This document shows positions 28,765 to 39,366 of a stretch of DNA of 64,000 nucleotides, one piece after another; within the stretch, counting starts at the first letter, position 1; each line of letters begins with the position of its first letter. The position numbers were made by a program, and so were the translations under genes. Source of the stretch: Balneolales bacterium ANBcel1 (GTDB lineage: Bacteria > Bacteroidota > Rhodothermia > Balneolales > Natronogracilivirgulaceae); NCBI GenBank assembly GCA_029688905.1, contig JARULB010000001.1, forward strand, positions 496,001 through 560,000. Direction: 5' to 3'. The notes under the pieces are model-generated. The model searched no databases. It was not told where the DNA came from and saw only the letters and a program-made list of their open reading frames with translations.

Positions 28765-30219
28765 TCAGGATTCGTTCGCTTCGGAATCTTTTTTCCTGGC
28801 GAGCAGGTCCTCTTCAATTTTTACCATCATGGTATCTTTGAGCGGGTAGAAGAGCATGATTGCGCCGCCAATCAATCCGAAGATCGCCGGATAGAAGCTC
28901 ATCAACATCCGGATGCCGATAATGGTATCGTCGGTTTGCTGGGCAAGCGGTACAAAGTTGTGCAATTCCAGAATCCATCCGACGAACGCACCGCCGAAAG
29001 TGAGGCCGAGCTTGAGCATAAACAGTGAAGCCGCCATGATCAGCGCGGTAGCCCGCCGGCCGAACTTCCACTCGCCATAATCGGCCGCATCCGTATAGAG
29101 TGCCCACTGAAGTACCGACACAGAACCGAAGAAGTACGATACGATGATGTTCAGGATAAATATAAGCAGCACATTTTCCGGTTGCAGGAAAAAGAAGAAA
29201 CATGACGCAGCGGCACTCGTCAGCAGGAAGCCCGAATAGACATTCTTTTTGTCGATCCGCTTGGTGTAGAGCTTGGTCATGATCGCGCCGAGCAGCGTGG
29301 AGATCGAACCCAGGGTAAAAAACGAAGAGGTGAAGACTTCAAACCCGAGATTGATAGTGTATCCCAGCAACACCAGTTGCTGGTCCTCCACAAAGTACCG
29401 GAAGTAGTAGGCGGTGGCTGACCCCCGCATCACGATGTAGGTCAGCTGGAACAGGGTTGCGATTCCGATCAGTACCCACGCCTTGTTTTTCAGAAGGTCC
29501 TTGAGGTCGTGGCTCACTTTGTTCCGCACCACCTTTTTCGGTGTGACTCGCTCGCGAGTCATGAAAAACGTAAGCATCAGCAACAGAACGGCGAAGGCAC
29601 CATAAGCCGCCATTGTCAGCTGCCAGCCAAGCTGCTCGTCCCCTGAACCAAGAAAACGGACAAGGCCGAGGGTAGCAAAACCGACGATCATCTGTCCGAC
29701 AAACGCGGCTGCAAAGCGGTAGGATGACACTTCGGCTCTTTCGGCAGAATTCGGGGTAATAACACCCATAAGTGCGGAATAAGGCACGTTTACTGCCGTG
29801 TACAGCATCATCAAAGCCATGTAGGTCACATAGGCATATACGATTTTAGACGATCCGGCAAGTTCCGGAGTCGTGAAAGTCAGAATCCCGCCAAGTGCCA
29901 GAGGAATGGACAATGTGGCAATATAGGGCCTGAACTTACCCCAACGCGATTCGGTACGGTCGGCGATCATTCCCATAATGGGATCGGTAATCGCGTCCCA
30001 TATCCGGGTCACCAGCATCATGGTACCCATGGCGGCGGCGGAGAGGCCGAATACATCGGTGTAAAAAATGGGCAGGAACAGGACAAAGGTCTGGAAATAC
30101 AGGTTGGTGGCCATATCACCAAAACTGAATCCAACCTTCTCCTTGAAGGTTAGCCGCGGACGTTCAACTTCAATGTTATTGCCATTCGCGACTTCCGGAG
30201 TATCTTGATTTTGTGCCAT
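28765..30219 (-). CDS. GPH-family sugar:cation symporter
   Basis: 484 residues with about 12 hydrophobic segments. The glycoside-pentoside-hexuronide family signature is clear: WDAITDPIMGMIADRTESRW, followed by WGKFRP and the NVPYSALMGVITP region. Such symporters carry xylosides, xylose or glucuronides across the inner membrane with Na+ or H+. The position between GH3 and GH10 and beside GH67 points to xylo-oligosaccharides, xylose or glucuronosyl-xylosides, which is an inference. It is the only inner-membrane sugar transporter visible in the locus, so it probably supplies the XylA/XylB pathway. Confidence 0.88.
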   Translation of the reverse strand: MAQNQDTPEVANGNNIEVERPRLTFKEKVGFSFGDMATNLYFQTFVLFLPIFYTDVFGLSAAAMGTMMLVTRIWDAITDPIMGMIADRTESRWGKFRPYIATLSIPLALGGILTFTTPELAGSSKIVYAYVTYMALMMLYTAVNVPYSALMGVITPNSAERAEVSSYRFAAAFVGQMIVGFATLGLVRFLGSGDEQLGWQLTMAAYGAFAVLLLMLTFFMTRERVTPKKVVRNKVSHDLKDLLKNKAWVLIGIATLFQLTYIVMRGSATAYYFRYFVEDQQLVLLGYTINLGFEVFTSSFFTLGSISTLLGAIMTKLYTKRIDKKNVYSGFLLTSAAASCFFFFLQPENVLLIFILNIIVSYFFGSVSVLQWALYTDAADYGEWKFGRRATALIMAASLFMLKLGLTFGGAFVGWILELHNFVPLAQQTDDTIIGIRMLMSFYPAIFGLIGGAIMLFYPLKDTMMVKIEEDLLARKKDSEANES

Positions 30220-30300
30220 ATCGGTTTTTGGGTTAGGGGATAATCTGCACCGCTTTACTGATCGGAGCGCTGCAGATCCTCAAAGTGAAAGAATAAATTG

Positions 30301-32616
30301 TCAGAAAACAGTGAGGGTTACATGTGAAAGGTCTTTGTCACGTGAGGAACTGCCGACCATAATATCAAATTCGCCGGGTTCCACGACATATTGCAGGTCG
30401 ATATTGTGGAAAGCAAGGGTTTCTCTGGTAATATTGATGGCAACTGTTTCGGTTTCTCCCGGATTGAGCCAAACTTTCCGAAAGCCTTTTAGTTCCTTCA
30501 CCGGACGCGTTACCGAGCTGATTCTATCGCGTACATACATCTGAACCACCTCGCTGCCTTCGCGGCCGCCGGTGTTGGTGACATCCGCCAGAACCCGCGT
30601 CGAGCCATCTTTGCTGATGGTCCCATCTTCCAGCCGGACATTTTCGATTGCAAAGTTTGTATAGCTCAGTCCATATCCAAAGGGATACAGCGCAGATACA
30701 TCGTCATGCAGGTAACCGCGGCGTGCCGACGGTTTGTGATTGTAGAACGACGGTATGTGTCCCACGGAACGAGGGATCGAAATCGGAAGCTTGCCTCCGG
30801 GGCTGTAATCCCCGAACAGCACATCAGCCACCGCACCACCGGTCTCCTGACCGATATACCAGCACTCGAAAATACCGGCAACGGAATCGTTAAGCTCGGT
30901 TATCGACAACGGCCGACCGTTAAACAAAAAAACTACTACCGGCTTTCCGGTTGCCACAATGGCGCGGACCAGCTCGTTCTGCCTGCCGAACAGCTCCAGG
31001 CTGGTGCGGTCGCCCATATGGTTGAGCGCCCAGGACTCTCGCGAGGTCTGCTCGTTGCCGCCGATAGCCAGCACTACTACATCCGATTGTTCAGCGACTC
31101 GAACCGCCTCCCGGATCATCCTGCGATCCTCTTCGGGATCAGGCAGATCTACTTCGTCTTTGTTCCAGTCGCCGTCGACCGTTATTTCGCACCCTTTGCT
31201 GTATATCACCTCTATATCGTCACCCACACGCTCACGGATTCCTTCATAAACGGTGGTTTCGTATTTCGGAACTCCCATATAGCCCCCGAGCAGGCTGCGA
31301 TCGGCATTCGGACCAATTACCGCGATAGTTTTGAGCTTTTTGGGATCCAGCGGCAACAGGTTGCCTTCGTTCTTGAGCAGTGTAATACTTTCGCGAGCAG
31401 CCCGAAGCGCGATGTCCCGGTTGCCTTCACAGCCGGAAATTTTCTCGGCTTCCTCCGGATCGACATACGGATCATCAAACAGGCCCATTTTGAACTTCCA
31501 GTAGAGCAGGGGTTCCACCAGCTCATCCAGCTGCGACTCTTTGATCCGGCCCTCTTTCACGAGATCCACCAGACTCAGGTAGCAATCCGGCTCCGGAAGT
31601 TCCACATTCACACCGGCGTTGACCGCCAGCTCGGCCGCATCTTTCTTCTCTGCCGCCACAAAATGGCCATGCGTATCGGGGCGATAGGTCATCTCCCAGA
31701 TCGCATAATAATCGGACACGGCGAACCCCTTGAAGCCCCATTCATCACGCAGCACATCGCGCAGCAGCCACTTGTTGGCATGCGACGGGACGCCGTCGAT
31801 TTCATTGTAAGAGGGCATGATGCTGATGGCGCCGGCTTTTTGAATCGCCTCCTTAAACGGATAAAGGAACACATCCCGGAGAACACGTTCGGAGACATTC
31901 ACCGGAGCGCAGTTCATGCCGCCTTCGGGCTCTCCATGCGCGGCAAAATGCTTGAGTGTAGCCACGACGTGCTTTTTGTCGTTGAATGAGGCATCCCCCT
32001 GGAACCCTCTTACCGCGGCCTTCCCCATTTCCGCCACCAGCCAGGGATCTTCGCCGAAGGTCTCCTCGACCCGGCCCCAGCGCGGTTCACGCGCCACATC
32101 CACCACCGGAGTCAGTGCCTGATGCGTGCCCCGCACGCGCGCCTCTTCGGCGGCCATGGCATACAGCTGCTCCACCAGTTCGGTATTGAAAGTGCCTGCA
32201 AGCGCTATCGGCTGCGGAAAGCTGGTGCCGTCTTTGGCTGCCAGTCCGTGCAGACACTCTTCGTGGTAGAAGACCGGAATCCCGAGGCGGGTGTTTTCAA
32301 GGAAAAACTTTTGGATGGTGTTGGTCAGTTCCACTTGCTCCCGGGCGTTCTTCCCGCCACCGGCATCATTCGGCCGGCCAACCTGACCCAGCCCGTTTCC
32401 GTGTCCGTACGCCTTTTTCGCCTTCCCAAGGTCAAAATCCCCGTTCTCATCGACCAGTGTCTCGGCCTTGTCGTTCCAGACACCGATCATCTGAGCCGCT
32501 TTTTCCTCAACGGTCATTCTGGACAGCAGATCGCGGGTGCGTTCTTCCGGAGAAAGCGACGGGTTTTTGTACGGAGCATCGCGCAGGGATGCGTCATTTT
32601 TTGTGCTCATATCCAA
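30301..32616 (-). CDS. GH3 beta-xylosidase/glucosidase, probably cytoplasmic (copy A)
   Basis: 771 residues without a signal peptide; the ATG two codons in (32610) is also possible. The barrel starts with LSRMTVEEKAAQMIGVW and the nucleophile is D302 in FAVSDYYAIWEM. The alpha/beta-sandwich (IAVIGPNADRSLLGGY, KGCEITVDGDWNK) and FnIII-like C-terminal domain (TVAINITRETLAFHNID) are intact. It should release terminal xylose or glucose from short oligosaccharides after import. Lack of export signal contrasts with the second GH3 (45250-47598), which has one. The genes are in the same transcription block as the symporter (82 bp apart). Confidence 0.88.
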   Translation of the reverse strand: MDMSTKNDASLRDAPYKNPSLSPEERTRDLLSRMTVEEKAAQMIGVWNDKAETLVDENGDFDLGKAKKAYGHGNGLGQVGRPNDAGGGKNAREQVELTNTIQKFFLENTRLGIPVFYHEECLHGLAAKDGTSFPQPIALAGTFNTELVEQLYAMAAEEARVRGTHQALTPVVDVAREPRWGRVEETFGEDPWLVAEMGKAAVRGFQGDASFNDKKHVVATLKHFAAHGEPEGGMNCAPVNVSERVLRDVFLYPFKEAIQKAGAISIMPSYNEIDGVPSHANKWLLRDVLRDEWGFKGFAVSDYYAIWEMTYRPDTHGHFVAAEKKDAAELAVNAGVNVELPEPDCYLSLVDLVKEGRIKESQLDELVEPLLYWKFKMGLFDDPYVDPEEAEKISGCEGNRDIALRAARESITLLKNEGNLLPLDPKKLKTIAVIGPNADRSLLGGYMGVPKYETTVYEGIRERVGDDIEVIYSKGCEITVDGDWNKDEVDLPDPEEDRRMIREAVRVAEQSDVVVLAIGGNEQTSRESWALNHMGDRTSLELFGRQNELVRAIVATGKPVVVFLFNGRPLSITELNDSVAGIFECWYIGQETGGAVADVLFGDYSPGGKLPISIPRSVGHIPSFYNHKPSARRGYLHDDVSALYPFGYGLSYTNFAIENVRLEDGTISKDGSTRVLADVTNTGGREGSEVVQMYVRDRISSVTRPVKELKGFRKVWLNPGETETVAINITRETLAFHNIDLQYVVEPGEFDIMVGSSSRDKDLSHVTLTVF

Positions 32617-32688
32617 AATGGATGTAGGTCCACCACAAGGAGTTTTTTCAGGTCCGCTCCCGGTTACTGAAACCGGAAGCTCAGAATA

Positions 32689-34872
32689 TCAATTGTACCA
32701 GGGATCCGGCACGTGGATGATATTCTCCAATTCTATATAGTGCTGCAGATCGTGTTCCGGCTTTTCGTATCCGTCCGGAATCGGTCTGTTCGAGTAGGAC
32801 TGGAAATAGAGCACACAGGAATTACGCCAGCGCACGGCATCCCGCTCCTGGATCTTCAGCAGGGCACGCACATGCTCAAACCGTTCGTGGTCAATGAGTC
32901 CTTCCAGGGTATTCCAGGTGTCCTGCATCCAGCGAACCTGCTCCACCCCCTTGTAATATTTGTGGACAAGCTCTTCCCAGAGTGTGCGCCCGGATTCCAT
33001 TTTGTGATCCCAGCTCACATGATGGAACCAGAGCAGATAGTCTTCGGGAATACGATCGATATCGGCAAAAATTTCGGCAATGGGTGGGTGATATTGCTCA
33101 ACCGCATTGGATCCGGTTTCGGTACGGTCAAATCCGATGCCGTATTCAGAGGCGCGATGGTAGTACACTGCTGTCCAGTCGGCCCGGGGCAGATCGGCGG
33201 TCCATGGCGCCGGTCCATAGTGGTGTCCCTGGGCATAGAGGTGTGTGAGGCCCAGCGGCGAGCGGTAGTTCACACCCGCTTCCCGCGACTCCATCATGAT
33301 CTCCTTGACCGGTTCCAGTACGCGCGGGTCATTGGAAAAAGTCATTCGGGCCCATTCGTCGGCGATCTCCTCTGCGCCAAGAGTCCAGTCCCAGGCAAGG
33401 CGTCCGTATGCGTACCAACTGGACTGCACAAACGGGTGACCGGTCCAGTTACGGTCGGTGCCGGGATTGATGACACCGGCCATGCCGGTCATGTTGTATT
33501 CGAAGACGTTGCCTTCGATAATATCACCCACGGTCGAACGGCCGTCTTCAAGGGTGTAGGTTTCATCCCAAAGTACCTCTTCGTAGTAGGTGCCTTTGTA
33601 GGCGAGGTGCAGGTTGAACCCGAAGTACTCCTGGGTGATCTGCAGCTCGAGCATGGTGTTGGTCTCCGGAAGCGCGCCGAACAGCGGTGAGAACGGTTCG
33701 CGCGGCTGGAAATCGATCGGACCGTTTTTCACCTGGACGATCACATTATCGCGGAATTTGCCGTCAAGCGGCACAAACTCGTCATACGCTTCACGGAACC
33801 GGTCGTATTGTTCGGGGTCGTAGACGAACGCTCTCCAGATAACAATTCCACCATGGGGTTCAAGGGCATCGGCCAGTACATTGGCGCCTTCGGCGTGGTC
33901 GCGGCCGTAGCCATGCGGACCGGGTTGCCCCTCGGAATCCGCCTTCACCAGAAAACCACCGAAATCGGGAATATAGGAGTAGACCTTGTCCGCTTTATAC
34001 TTCCAGAACTCCTGAACATCAGGATCGAGAGGATCGGCCGTATCGAGTCCGCCGATCACAACCGGCGAATCAAAAAAGATCGAAAGATAGACCTGGATAC
34101 CGTACGGGCGGAAGATATCCGCGAGAACCGCCACTTTCTCCAGAAACTGGTCGGTCAGAATTTCCGGATCGGCGTTTACGTTGTTAATGGCCGTTCCGTT
34201 TATCCCCAGGGATGCATTGAACCGGGCGTAATCGGTGTAGCGGGGATGCTTGTATTCCGGAAGCGTGCCCCACTCCCACAGAGAGAGACCGGCGTAACCG
34301 CGCTCCACAAGGCGGTCCAGGTTGTCCCAATGATTAACCGTGCGATACTGGATCCTGGGAGCGCTTTTTACCGAAATATCAACCAGGCTGCTGTGCGTCT
34401 GGATCTTGCGCAGCAGGTGGAACACTCCGTAGAGCACGCCGATATCCTCATTGGCGGCAATCACAATCGACCGGTTGCCGTCCACTGCCTGCTGCCGAAT
34501 CAGATATCCTTCGGGACCTACAGCGGCCAGCTCATCTTCCATGCCGAGACCGGCGACAAGATCGGAGTTGTCCGGGGTGCCGATGACCAGCGCTCCATGT
34601 CCGGTTACATCGGAAAAGAACACGGCGGGGCGACCGAGCAATCCGGCCAGGCCCTCTTTCAACTCCGCGCGCGCTGCCGCCATGGTCGGTGACTGGTCAT
34701 CCTGCAGAACAATTTGGCGCATATGGCTGCGATACTCCTGCAGAAGGTCGGAATCCTGGACCAGGTCATATCGCAACCACATCCTGTAACCGTCTTCGGC
34801 CTGAGTTGAAACAGGACCGAGAACCAGGATGCCGGCCATCAAAAGAGTAAAAAAAACAGGTAAAGCCTTCAT
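32689..34872 (-). CDS. GH67 alpha-glucuronidase, exported
   Basis: 727 residues with signal peptide ([22 protein letters not shown]) and an AAGGGAG ribosome site upstream. Catalytic motifs are complete: E314 in [10 protein letters not shown] (acid), D387 in [10 protein letters not shown] and E415 in QITQEYFG, with the 28-residue D-to-E spacing seen in characterised GH67 enzymes. It removes (4-O-methyl)glucuronic acid from the non-reducing end of aldouronic acids. It follows the SDR gene by 197 bp and precedes GH3 by 72 bp. Its export means that its products are freed in the periplasm before uptake through the symporter. Confidence 0.92.
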   Translation of the reverse strand: MKALPVFFTLLMAGILVLGPVSTQAEDGYRMWLRYDLVQDSDLLQEYRSHMRQIVLQDDQSPTMAAARAELKEGLAGLLGRPAVFFSDVTGHGALVIGTPDNSDLVAGLGMEDELAAVGPEGYLIRQQAVDGNRSIVIAANEDIGVLYGVFHLLRKIQTHSSLVDISVKSAPRIQYRTVNHWDNLDRLVERGYAGLSLWEWGTLPEYKHPRYTDYARFNASLGINGTAINNVNADPEILTDQFLEKVAVLADIFRPYGIQVYLSIFFDSPVVIGGLDTADPLDPDVQEFWKYKADKVYSYIPDFGGFLVKADSEGQPGPHGYGRDHAEGANVLADALEPHGGIVIWRAFVYDPEQYDRFREAYDEFVPLDGKFRDNVIVQVKNGPIDFQPREPFSPLFGALPETNTMLELQITQEYFGFNLHLAYKGTYYEEVLWDETYTLEDGRSTVGDIIEGNVFEYNMTGMAGVINPGTDRNWTGHPFVQSSWYAYGRLAWDWTLGAEEIADEWARMTFSNDPRVLEPVKEIMMESREAGVNYRSPLGLTHLYAQGHHYGPAPWTADLPRADWTAVYYHRASEYGIGFDRTETGSNAVEQYHPPIAEIFADIDRIPEDYLLWFHHVSWDHKMESGRTLWEELVHKYYKGVEQVRWMQDTWNTLEGLIDHERFEHVRALLKIQERDAVRWRNSCVLYFQSYSNRPIPDGYEKPEHDLQHYIELENIIHVPDPWYN

Positions 34873-35069
34873 ATGAATTAGCTCCCTTTAAAAATTAAAA
34901 TTAAAACAACGGGTTCGGCTGCTATCCGAAAGCATCCCGGACGGCAACATGAAACCCGGCTGGAACTCATAACGGAGCCCGGAGACACACGAAGTCTGCG
35001 CCCGGATCCAAAAGATTACCATCAGAAAAATGCTCACGATTCGATGCGTCCATTTTCCACGGAGTCCAA

Positions 35070-35831
35070 TCAGAAACCAATAGAGTTGCCGCCGTCAACC
35101 GGAAGGTTTACACCGGAGATAAAGCCCGAGGCATCGGACGCCAGAAACATTGCCGCATTGGCGATATCCTGCGGCACACCCAGTATTTGCATGGGGGTGC
35201 GTGCGATCACCTTGTTGCGCCGTTCCGGGTCGGATTCGAATGCCCGACGCGACATCGGCGTATCGATGAAGCCCGGCGCGATGGCGTTAACCCGGATGCC
35301 GCTCGGGGACAGATCCACCGCCATGGAGCGGGTAAGGCCGAGTATCGCCGACTTCGATGCCGTATAGGCAGCTACTCCTGGAATGCCGTATATAGACGCC
35401 ATGGAGGTGATATTGATGATCGACCCTTTCTTGCGTTTGGTCATGAAGCGGGCTACCTCCCGTGTGAGGGCAAACGCGCCGTTGAGGTTGGTCTTGAGGA
35501 TTCTCTGGAACTCCTCGTCCGTTACCTCCAGCATCGGTTTCTTCATGTTGATGCCGCAATTGTTGACCAGAACTTCAATCGGTCCTTTTTCGGACTCGAT
35601 CTGTTCCACCAAACCCGGGAGCTGATCCAGTTCCGTGATGTCGTTGACGTACCAGGAAACATCGCCTTCGATATCGGCCACTACTTCCTTCAGTTTATCC
35701 TCAAACAGGTCGGTGATGATTACCCTGGCGCCATATTGAGCGAACGTCCGGGCCATGGATAGGCCCAGTCCGCTACCGCCCCCGGTTATCAGGATGCGTT
35801 TTCCTTTGATGTCGGAAAGTAAATCAGCCAT
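35070..35831 (-). CDS. SDR-family oxidoreductase (gluconate 5-dehydrogenase-like)
   Basis: 253 residues, a complete classical short-chain dehydrogenase. The cofactor motif is TGGGSGLG (16-23), NNCG follows at 90-93, and the catalytic triad is S143, Y156 and K160 (YTASK). It resembles gluconate 5-dehydrogenase/2-deoxy-gluconate dehydrogenase and uronate-pathway SDRs. Being between xylA and the GH67 alpha-glucuronidase, it could reduce a uronate intermediate such as fructuronate, but no uronate isomerase or mannonate dehydratase is present to support that. It lies just after a terminator downstream of xylA, so its expression may depend on read-through. Confidence 0.8.
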   Translation of the reverse strand: MADLLSDIKGKRILITGGGSGLGLSMARTFAQYGARVIITDLFEDKLKEVVADIEGDVSWYVNDITELDQLPGLVEQIESEKGPIEVLVNNCGINMKKPMLEVTDEEFQRILKTNLNGAFALTREVARFMTKRKKGSIINITSMASIYGIPGVAAYTASKSAILGLTRSMAVDLSPSGIRVNAIAPGFIDTPMSRRAFESDPERRNKVIARTPMQILGVPQDIANAAMFLASDASGFISGVNLPVDGGNSIGF

Positions 35832-35866
35832 GATTTAAAAAGATGTGTGTTGAAAAATCCGGTGAC

Positions 35867-35898
35867 AAAAAAAAGCCCTCCGGTATGAAACCGGAGGG
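35867..35898 (-). terminator. Intrinsic terminator/attenuator between xylA and SDR
   Basis: Perfect 9-bp arms CCCTCCGGT and ACCGGAGGG around a 5-nt loop, followed on the minus strand by C and eight T. It begins 10 bp after the xylA stop and should separate strong xylBA expression from the downstream genes. Confidence 0.85.
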
Positions 35899-35907
35899 AC
35901 ACGCTCA

Positions 35908-37260
35908 TCAGATATATCGGTTGATGATATTCTCGTACATCTCCTGCTTGCCGCTGATTCGATCGGGTTCGCCATTGGCTGCGGCGATATCGCGAAGATC
36001 CTCGAGCGTGAGTTTGCCCTCCTCAAACTCTTTTCCTTTGCCGGAGTCGAAGGATGCGTAACGCTCCTCGCGAAGTTTGCGATACGGGGATTTCGTAAGA
36101 ATATCGTCTGTAATCAGCAGAGCCCGGGCGAAGACATCCATACCGCCGACATGGGCGTGGAACAGATCGTCCAGGTCGGTGGAATTACGGCGAAGTTTGG
36201 CGTCGAAATTGACACCACCGCCCTGGAGGCCACCGGACTCGAGTATCACCAGCATCGCCTCTACAACTTCGTAGAGATTCACAGGGAACTGATCGGTGTC
36301 CCAGCCGTTCTGATAATCACCGCGGTTGGCATCGATACTGCCGAGAAGGCCTGCATCGGCCGCTACCTGCAGCTCATGCTGGAAGGTGTGCTGAGCCAGG
36401 GTCGCGTGGTTGACTTCTATGTTGATTTTGAAGTCCTTATCGAGGCCGTGCTTCTGCAGGAATCCGATGACGGTTGCAGAGTCGTAGTCGTACTGGTGTT
36501 TGGTCGGCTCCGCAGGTTTGGGCTCCACAAAGAAATTGCCTTTGAAGCCATTTTTGCGGCCATAGTCCCTGGCTGTCTGAAGGAAGCGTGCCAAATGCTC
36601 GGTTTCCCGTTTCATGTCGGTATTGAGCAGCGACATGTAGCCTTCGCGACCTCCCCAGAACGTGTAGTTTTCACCTCCCAGTTCGATGGTGGCATCGATG
36701 GCGGCTTTGATCTGACTGGCGGCATATGCCAGTACATTAAAATCGGGATTGGTGGAGGCGCCGTTCATGTAGCGCGGATTGCTGAAAACATTGGCGGTGC
36801 CCCAAAGCAGTTTCATGCCAGACTCCTTCTGCTTCTGCTTGGCGTAGTCGACAATGGCCTGCATCCGTTTTTCGGTTTCGGCTACCGAGTCTCCCTCAGC
36901 GATCAAATCTACATCGTGGAAGCAGTAATAGGGAACACCCAGCTTGGTCATGAACTCAAAAGCGGCGTCCATCTTGTCTTTGGCGGCGCCTACCGGATCG
37001 GGATTACCGACCCAGGGAAATACACGCGGGCCCCAACCGAACGGATCGTTGCCGGTATCGCAGAAGGTGTGCCAGTAGGCAACGGCAAACTTGAAATGCT
37101 CCTTCATGGTTTTTCCTGCAACCACCTTGTTCTCATCATAATAGCGGAAAGCCAGCGGGTTGTCGGTGTCCGGGCCCTCAAAGGCAATTTTGCCGATTCC
37201 GGGAAAATATTCCTTGTCGCCGAGGGTCACGTTGGTCGCCCCTTGTTTTGTAGTACTCAT
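35908..37260 (-). CDS. xylA: Xylose isomerase
   Basis: 450 residues, the length of the long (class II) bacterial xylose isomerases. Family motifs are clear: [13 protein letters not shown] with catalytic H115 and D118, WGGREGY, metal-site [19 protein letters not shown], and GSIDANRGD. It converts D-xylose to D-xylulose in the cytoplasm with divalent metal. It starts 12 bp after xylB on the same strand, giving the usual two-gene pentose entry unit, and is followed by a strong terminator. Confidence 0.97.
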   Translation of the reverse strand: MSTTKQGATNVTLGDKEYFPGIGKIAFEGPDTDNPLAFRYYDENKVVAGKTMKEHFKFAVAYWHTFCDTGNDPFGWGPRVFPWVGNPDPVGAAKDKMDAAFEFMTKLGVPYYCFHDVDLIAEGDSVAETEKRMQAIVDYAKQKQKESGMKLLWGTANVFSNPRYMNGASTNPDFNVLAYAASQIKAAIDATIELGGENYTFWGGREGYMSLLNTDMKRETEHLARFLQTARDYGRKNGFKGNFFVEPKPAEPTKHQYDYDSATVIGFLQKHGLDKDFKINIEVNHATLAQHTFQHELQVAADAGLLGSIDANRGDYQNGWDTDQFPVNLYEVVEAMLVILESGGLQGGGVNFDAKLRRNSTDLDDLFHAHVGGMDVFARALLITDDILTKSPYRKLREERYASFDSGKGKEFEEGKLTLEDLRDIAAANGEPDRISGKQEMYENIINRYI

Positions 37261-37272
37261 AATAGTCGTTGT

Positions 37273-38763
37273 TTAAGTAATCAGTTGTTGTAGAAATTCT
37301 TTCCAACGGCCGTAGCTTTGCGCATAGGCCGAAGTGAGTTTCGGATCGGGTTTCTGATGATCCAGCAGTTCGAGATTGGAAAAGGCCTCTTCAACCGACG
37401 GATAGAGTCCTGCCCCGGCTGCCGCGCCACGGGCGGCTCCCTGGGCACCATCGGTATCGTAGAGTTTCAGTTCAGCTCCAGTGGTATTGATAAACACCTC
37501 CCGAAATACCGGGCTCAGGAACATGTTGGCACGTCCGGCCTTGATGGTATTCATTTCCATGCCCATGTTTTTCATAATTTCCATGCCATAGGCCAGTGCA
37601 TAGACAATGCCCTCCTGTCCGGCGCGGAACAGATGCCGCTCGTTGTGGCGATTGAACGATACACCCCGGATCACCGCGCCCGGGTCGCGATTTTCCAGCA
37701 CCCTTTCTGCGCCGTTGCCAAACGGAAACACCATAACGCCGTCGGCGCCCGGACCAATTTCGCCGGCCTGGTCATCCATCTCCTTGTAGGAGATTCCCCT
37801 GCCGCCAAACATCGTATTGCGCAGCCAGCTGTTCAGAATACCGGTTCCGTTTACGCAAAGCAGCACTCCGTACCGGGGAGTGTCGGCTTTATGGTTGACG
37901 TGGACAAACGTATTCACCCGGGAGGCCGGGTCATACGACGGATGATCCATCACTCCGTACACCACGCCACTGGTTCCGGCGGTGGCGGCCACTTCTCCGG
38001 GATGCAGCACATTCAGCGAAAAAGCGTTGTTGGGCTGGTCACCCGCACGGTAGGTTACGGGGATTCCGGCGGGAATGCCGAGTTCCTCGGACGCCTGGCG
38101 GCTGACTTCCGCCTGCGGCGAAAAAGAATCCTTCTGTTCCGGGATCAGATCCGGGTCAATTCCCCAGTGCTCCAGCAACTCGCCGGCAACACTGCTGTCT
38201 TTGAAGTTCCACAGAATCCCTTCCGACAAACCGGTAATCGTGGTTTGAATATCTCCGGAGAGCTTCATCACCACATAGTCGCCCGGCAGCATCATTTTAT
38301 GGATGCGCTTGTAGATATCGGGCTCGTTTTCCTGTACCCAGCGCAGTTTGGACGCGGTAAAGTTGCCGGGGGAATTAAGGAAGCGGGACAGGCAAAACTC
38401 CTCTCCAAGCGCTCGAAACGCTTTTTCGCCGACTTCCACGGCACGGCTGTCACTCCAGATAATCGAAGGGCGTAGTACCTTCTGATCCCGGTCCACAAGC
38501 ACCAGGCCATGCATCTGGTAGGTCACCCCGACCGCCTTGACGGCAGCCATCGCCTTCGGCTGTTTTTCTTTCAGTTTCGCGGAAGCCTGTCTGATATTCT
38601 CCCACCAGTCGGACGGGTTCTGTTCGGCCCATCCCGGCTTCGGGGAATTCATGGCCATCTCGGTTTCAGGCCAGGTAGCCGTGGCCACGGTTTTCCCGCT
38701 TTTCACATCCAGAAGTGCCGCCTTTACCGCGGAACTGCCGATATCGTATCCAATAGAAAACAT
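37273..38763 (-). CDS. xylB: Xylulokinase
   Basis: 496 residues from the ATG at 38763. The frame runs upstream to 38859 but those 32 residues are hydrophobic and precede the real family start MFSIGYDIGSSAVKAALL. It is an FGGY-family kinase with GYDIGSS near the start, VTYQMHG, catalytic D242 in RAGDQPNNA, and TAGTSGVVYGV. It phosphorylates D-xylulose to xylulose 5-phosphate, which transketolase (53882-55921) then uses. A TTTG-N19-TATAATTG promoter candidate is 250 bp upstream. Confidence 0.95.
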   Translation of the reverse strand: MFSIGYDIGSSAVKAALLDVKSGKTVATATWPETEMAMNSPKPGWAEQNPSDWWENIRQASAKLKEKQPKAMAAVKAVGVTYQMHGLVLVDRDQKVLRPSIIWSDSRAVEVGEKAFRALGEEFCLSRFLNSPGNFTASKLRWVQENEPDIYKRIHKMMLPGDYVVMKLSGDIQTTITGLSEGILWNFKDSSVAGELLEHWGIDPDLIPEQKDSFSPQAEVSRQASEELGIPAGIPVTYRAGDQPNNAFSLNVLHPGEVAATAGTSGVVYGVMDHPSYDPASRVNTFVHVNHKADTPRYGVLLCVNGTGILNSWLRNTMFGGRGISYKEMDDQAGEIGPGADGVMVFPFGNGAERVLENRDPGAVIRGVSFNRHNERHLFRAGQEGIVYALAYGMEIMKNMGMEMNTIKAGRANMFLSPVFREVFINTTGAELKLYDTDGAQGAARGAAAGAGLYPSVEEAFSNLELLDHQKPDPKLTSAYAQSYGRWKEFLQQLIT

Positions 38764-39366
38764 AAATAATGTGGTTACCGTGAGGAGGAATGTAGAAATA
38801 CAATCAAAGAATATAGTGATCAGAATGATAAGAAAAGCCACATAAAATTCCACCATCAAATCCTGTCATTCTCTCATATAGCATGGTCATTTGAGCAATT
38901 TCATGAACAATCTTTGCATATCGGAACACCGCGATCCATCAGCACTGACATTCTCCCCGCACCACAGGTTTCGATCCGGCACACCACACAGCCCTGCCCC
39001 TGTCATCATAAACAATTATATAACAACATATTAAGAAACCAAATACAGCAGGTTTCATCTATTTGACCATAACGTTTTACACCCGATGGCCTGCCACCAA
39101 CATTGCCGAAAAGCACAATCCGGCCGACCTTGATTCGGCTCGTTTATGGGCACGTAATTCTTGCTTTGGTGAATATAATTATGGGGGGGACAGCCCGTGT
39201 TTGCTCTCATTTTGCACATGGCTTATAATGGTCAACTAAAAACACGATGTAACAGCGCCGATATATGCCGACTCGTGACATCTAATCCAGGCAGCCGCTT
39301 GTTAATGCCATGTAATCCGAACATTCGTTCGGAGATCCCAAGATGAAAATTGGTTTTTAACAGACT
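38764..39366. other. Intergenic region between xylB and the parvulin-like remnant
   Basis: No gene is supported. It holds the candidate xylB promoter at 39013-39043 and a G7 run at about 39184. The plus-strand genes that follow have no evident promoter motif. Confidence 0.55.
39013..39043 (-). promoter_or_regulatory. Candidate xylBA promoter of the Bacteroidota type
   Basis: On the minus strand TTTG, 19 bp, then TATAATTG, one mismatch from the TAnnTTTG box used by the Bacteroidota primary sigma factor. It is in the AT-rich part of the gap. Confidence 0.4.

Noticed and set aside
36151-38475. Two plus-strand frames of about 380 codons
   Set aside because: They are antisense shadows of xylA and xylB, which have unambiguous motifs.
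38764-38859. Extended N-terminus of xylulokinase
   Set aside because: Hydrophobic and not family-like; the kinase motif starts directly at ATG 38763.
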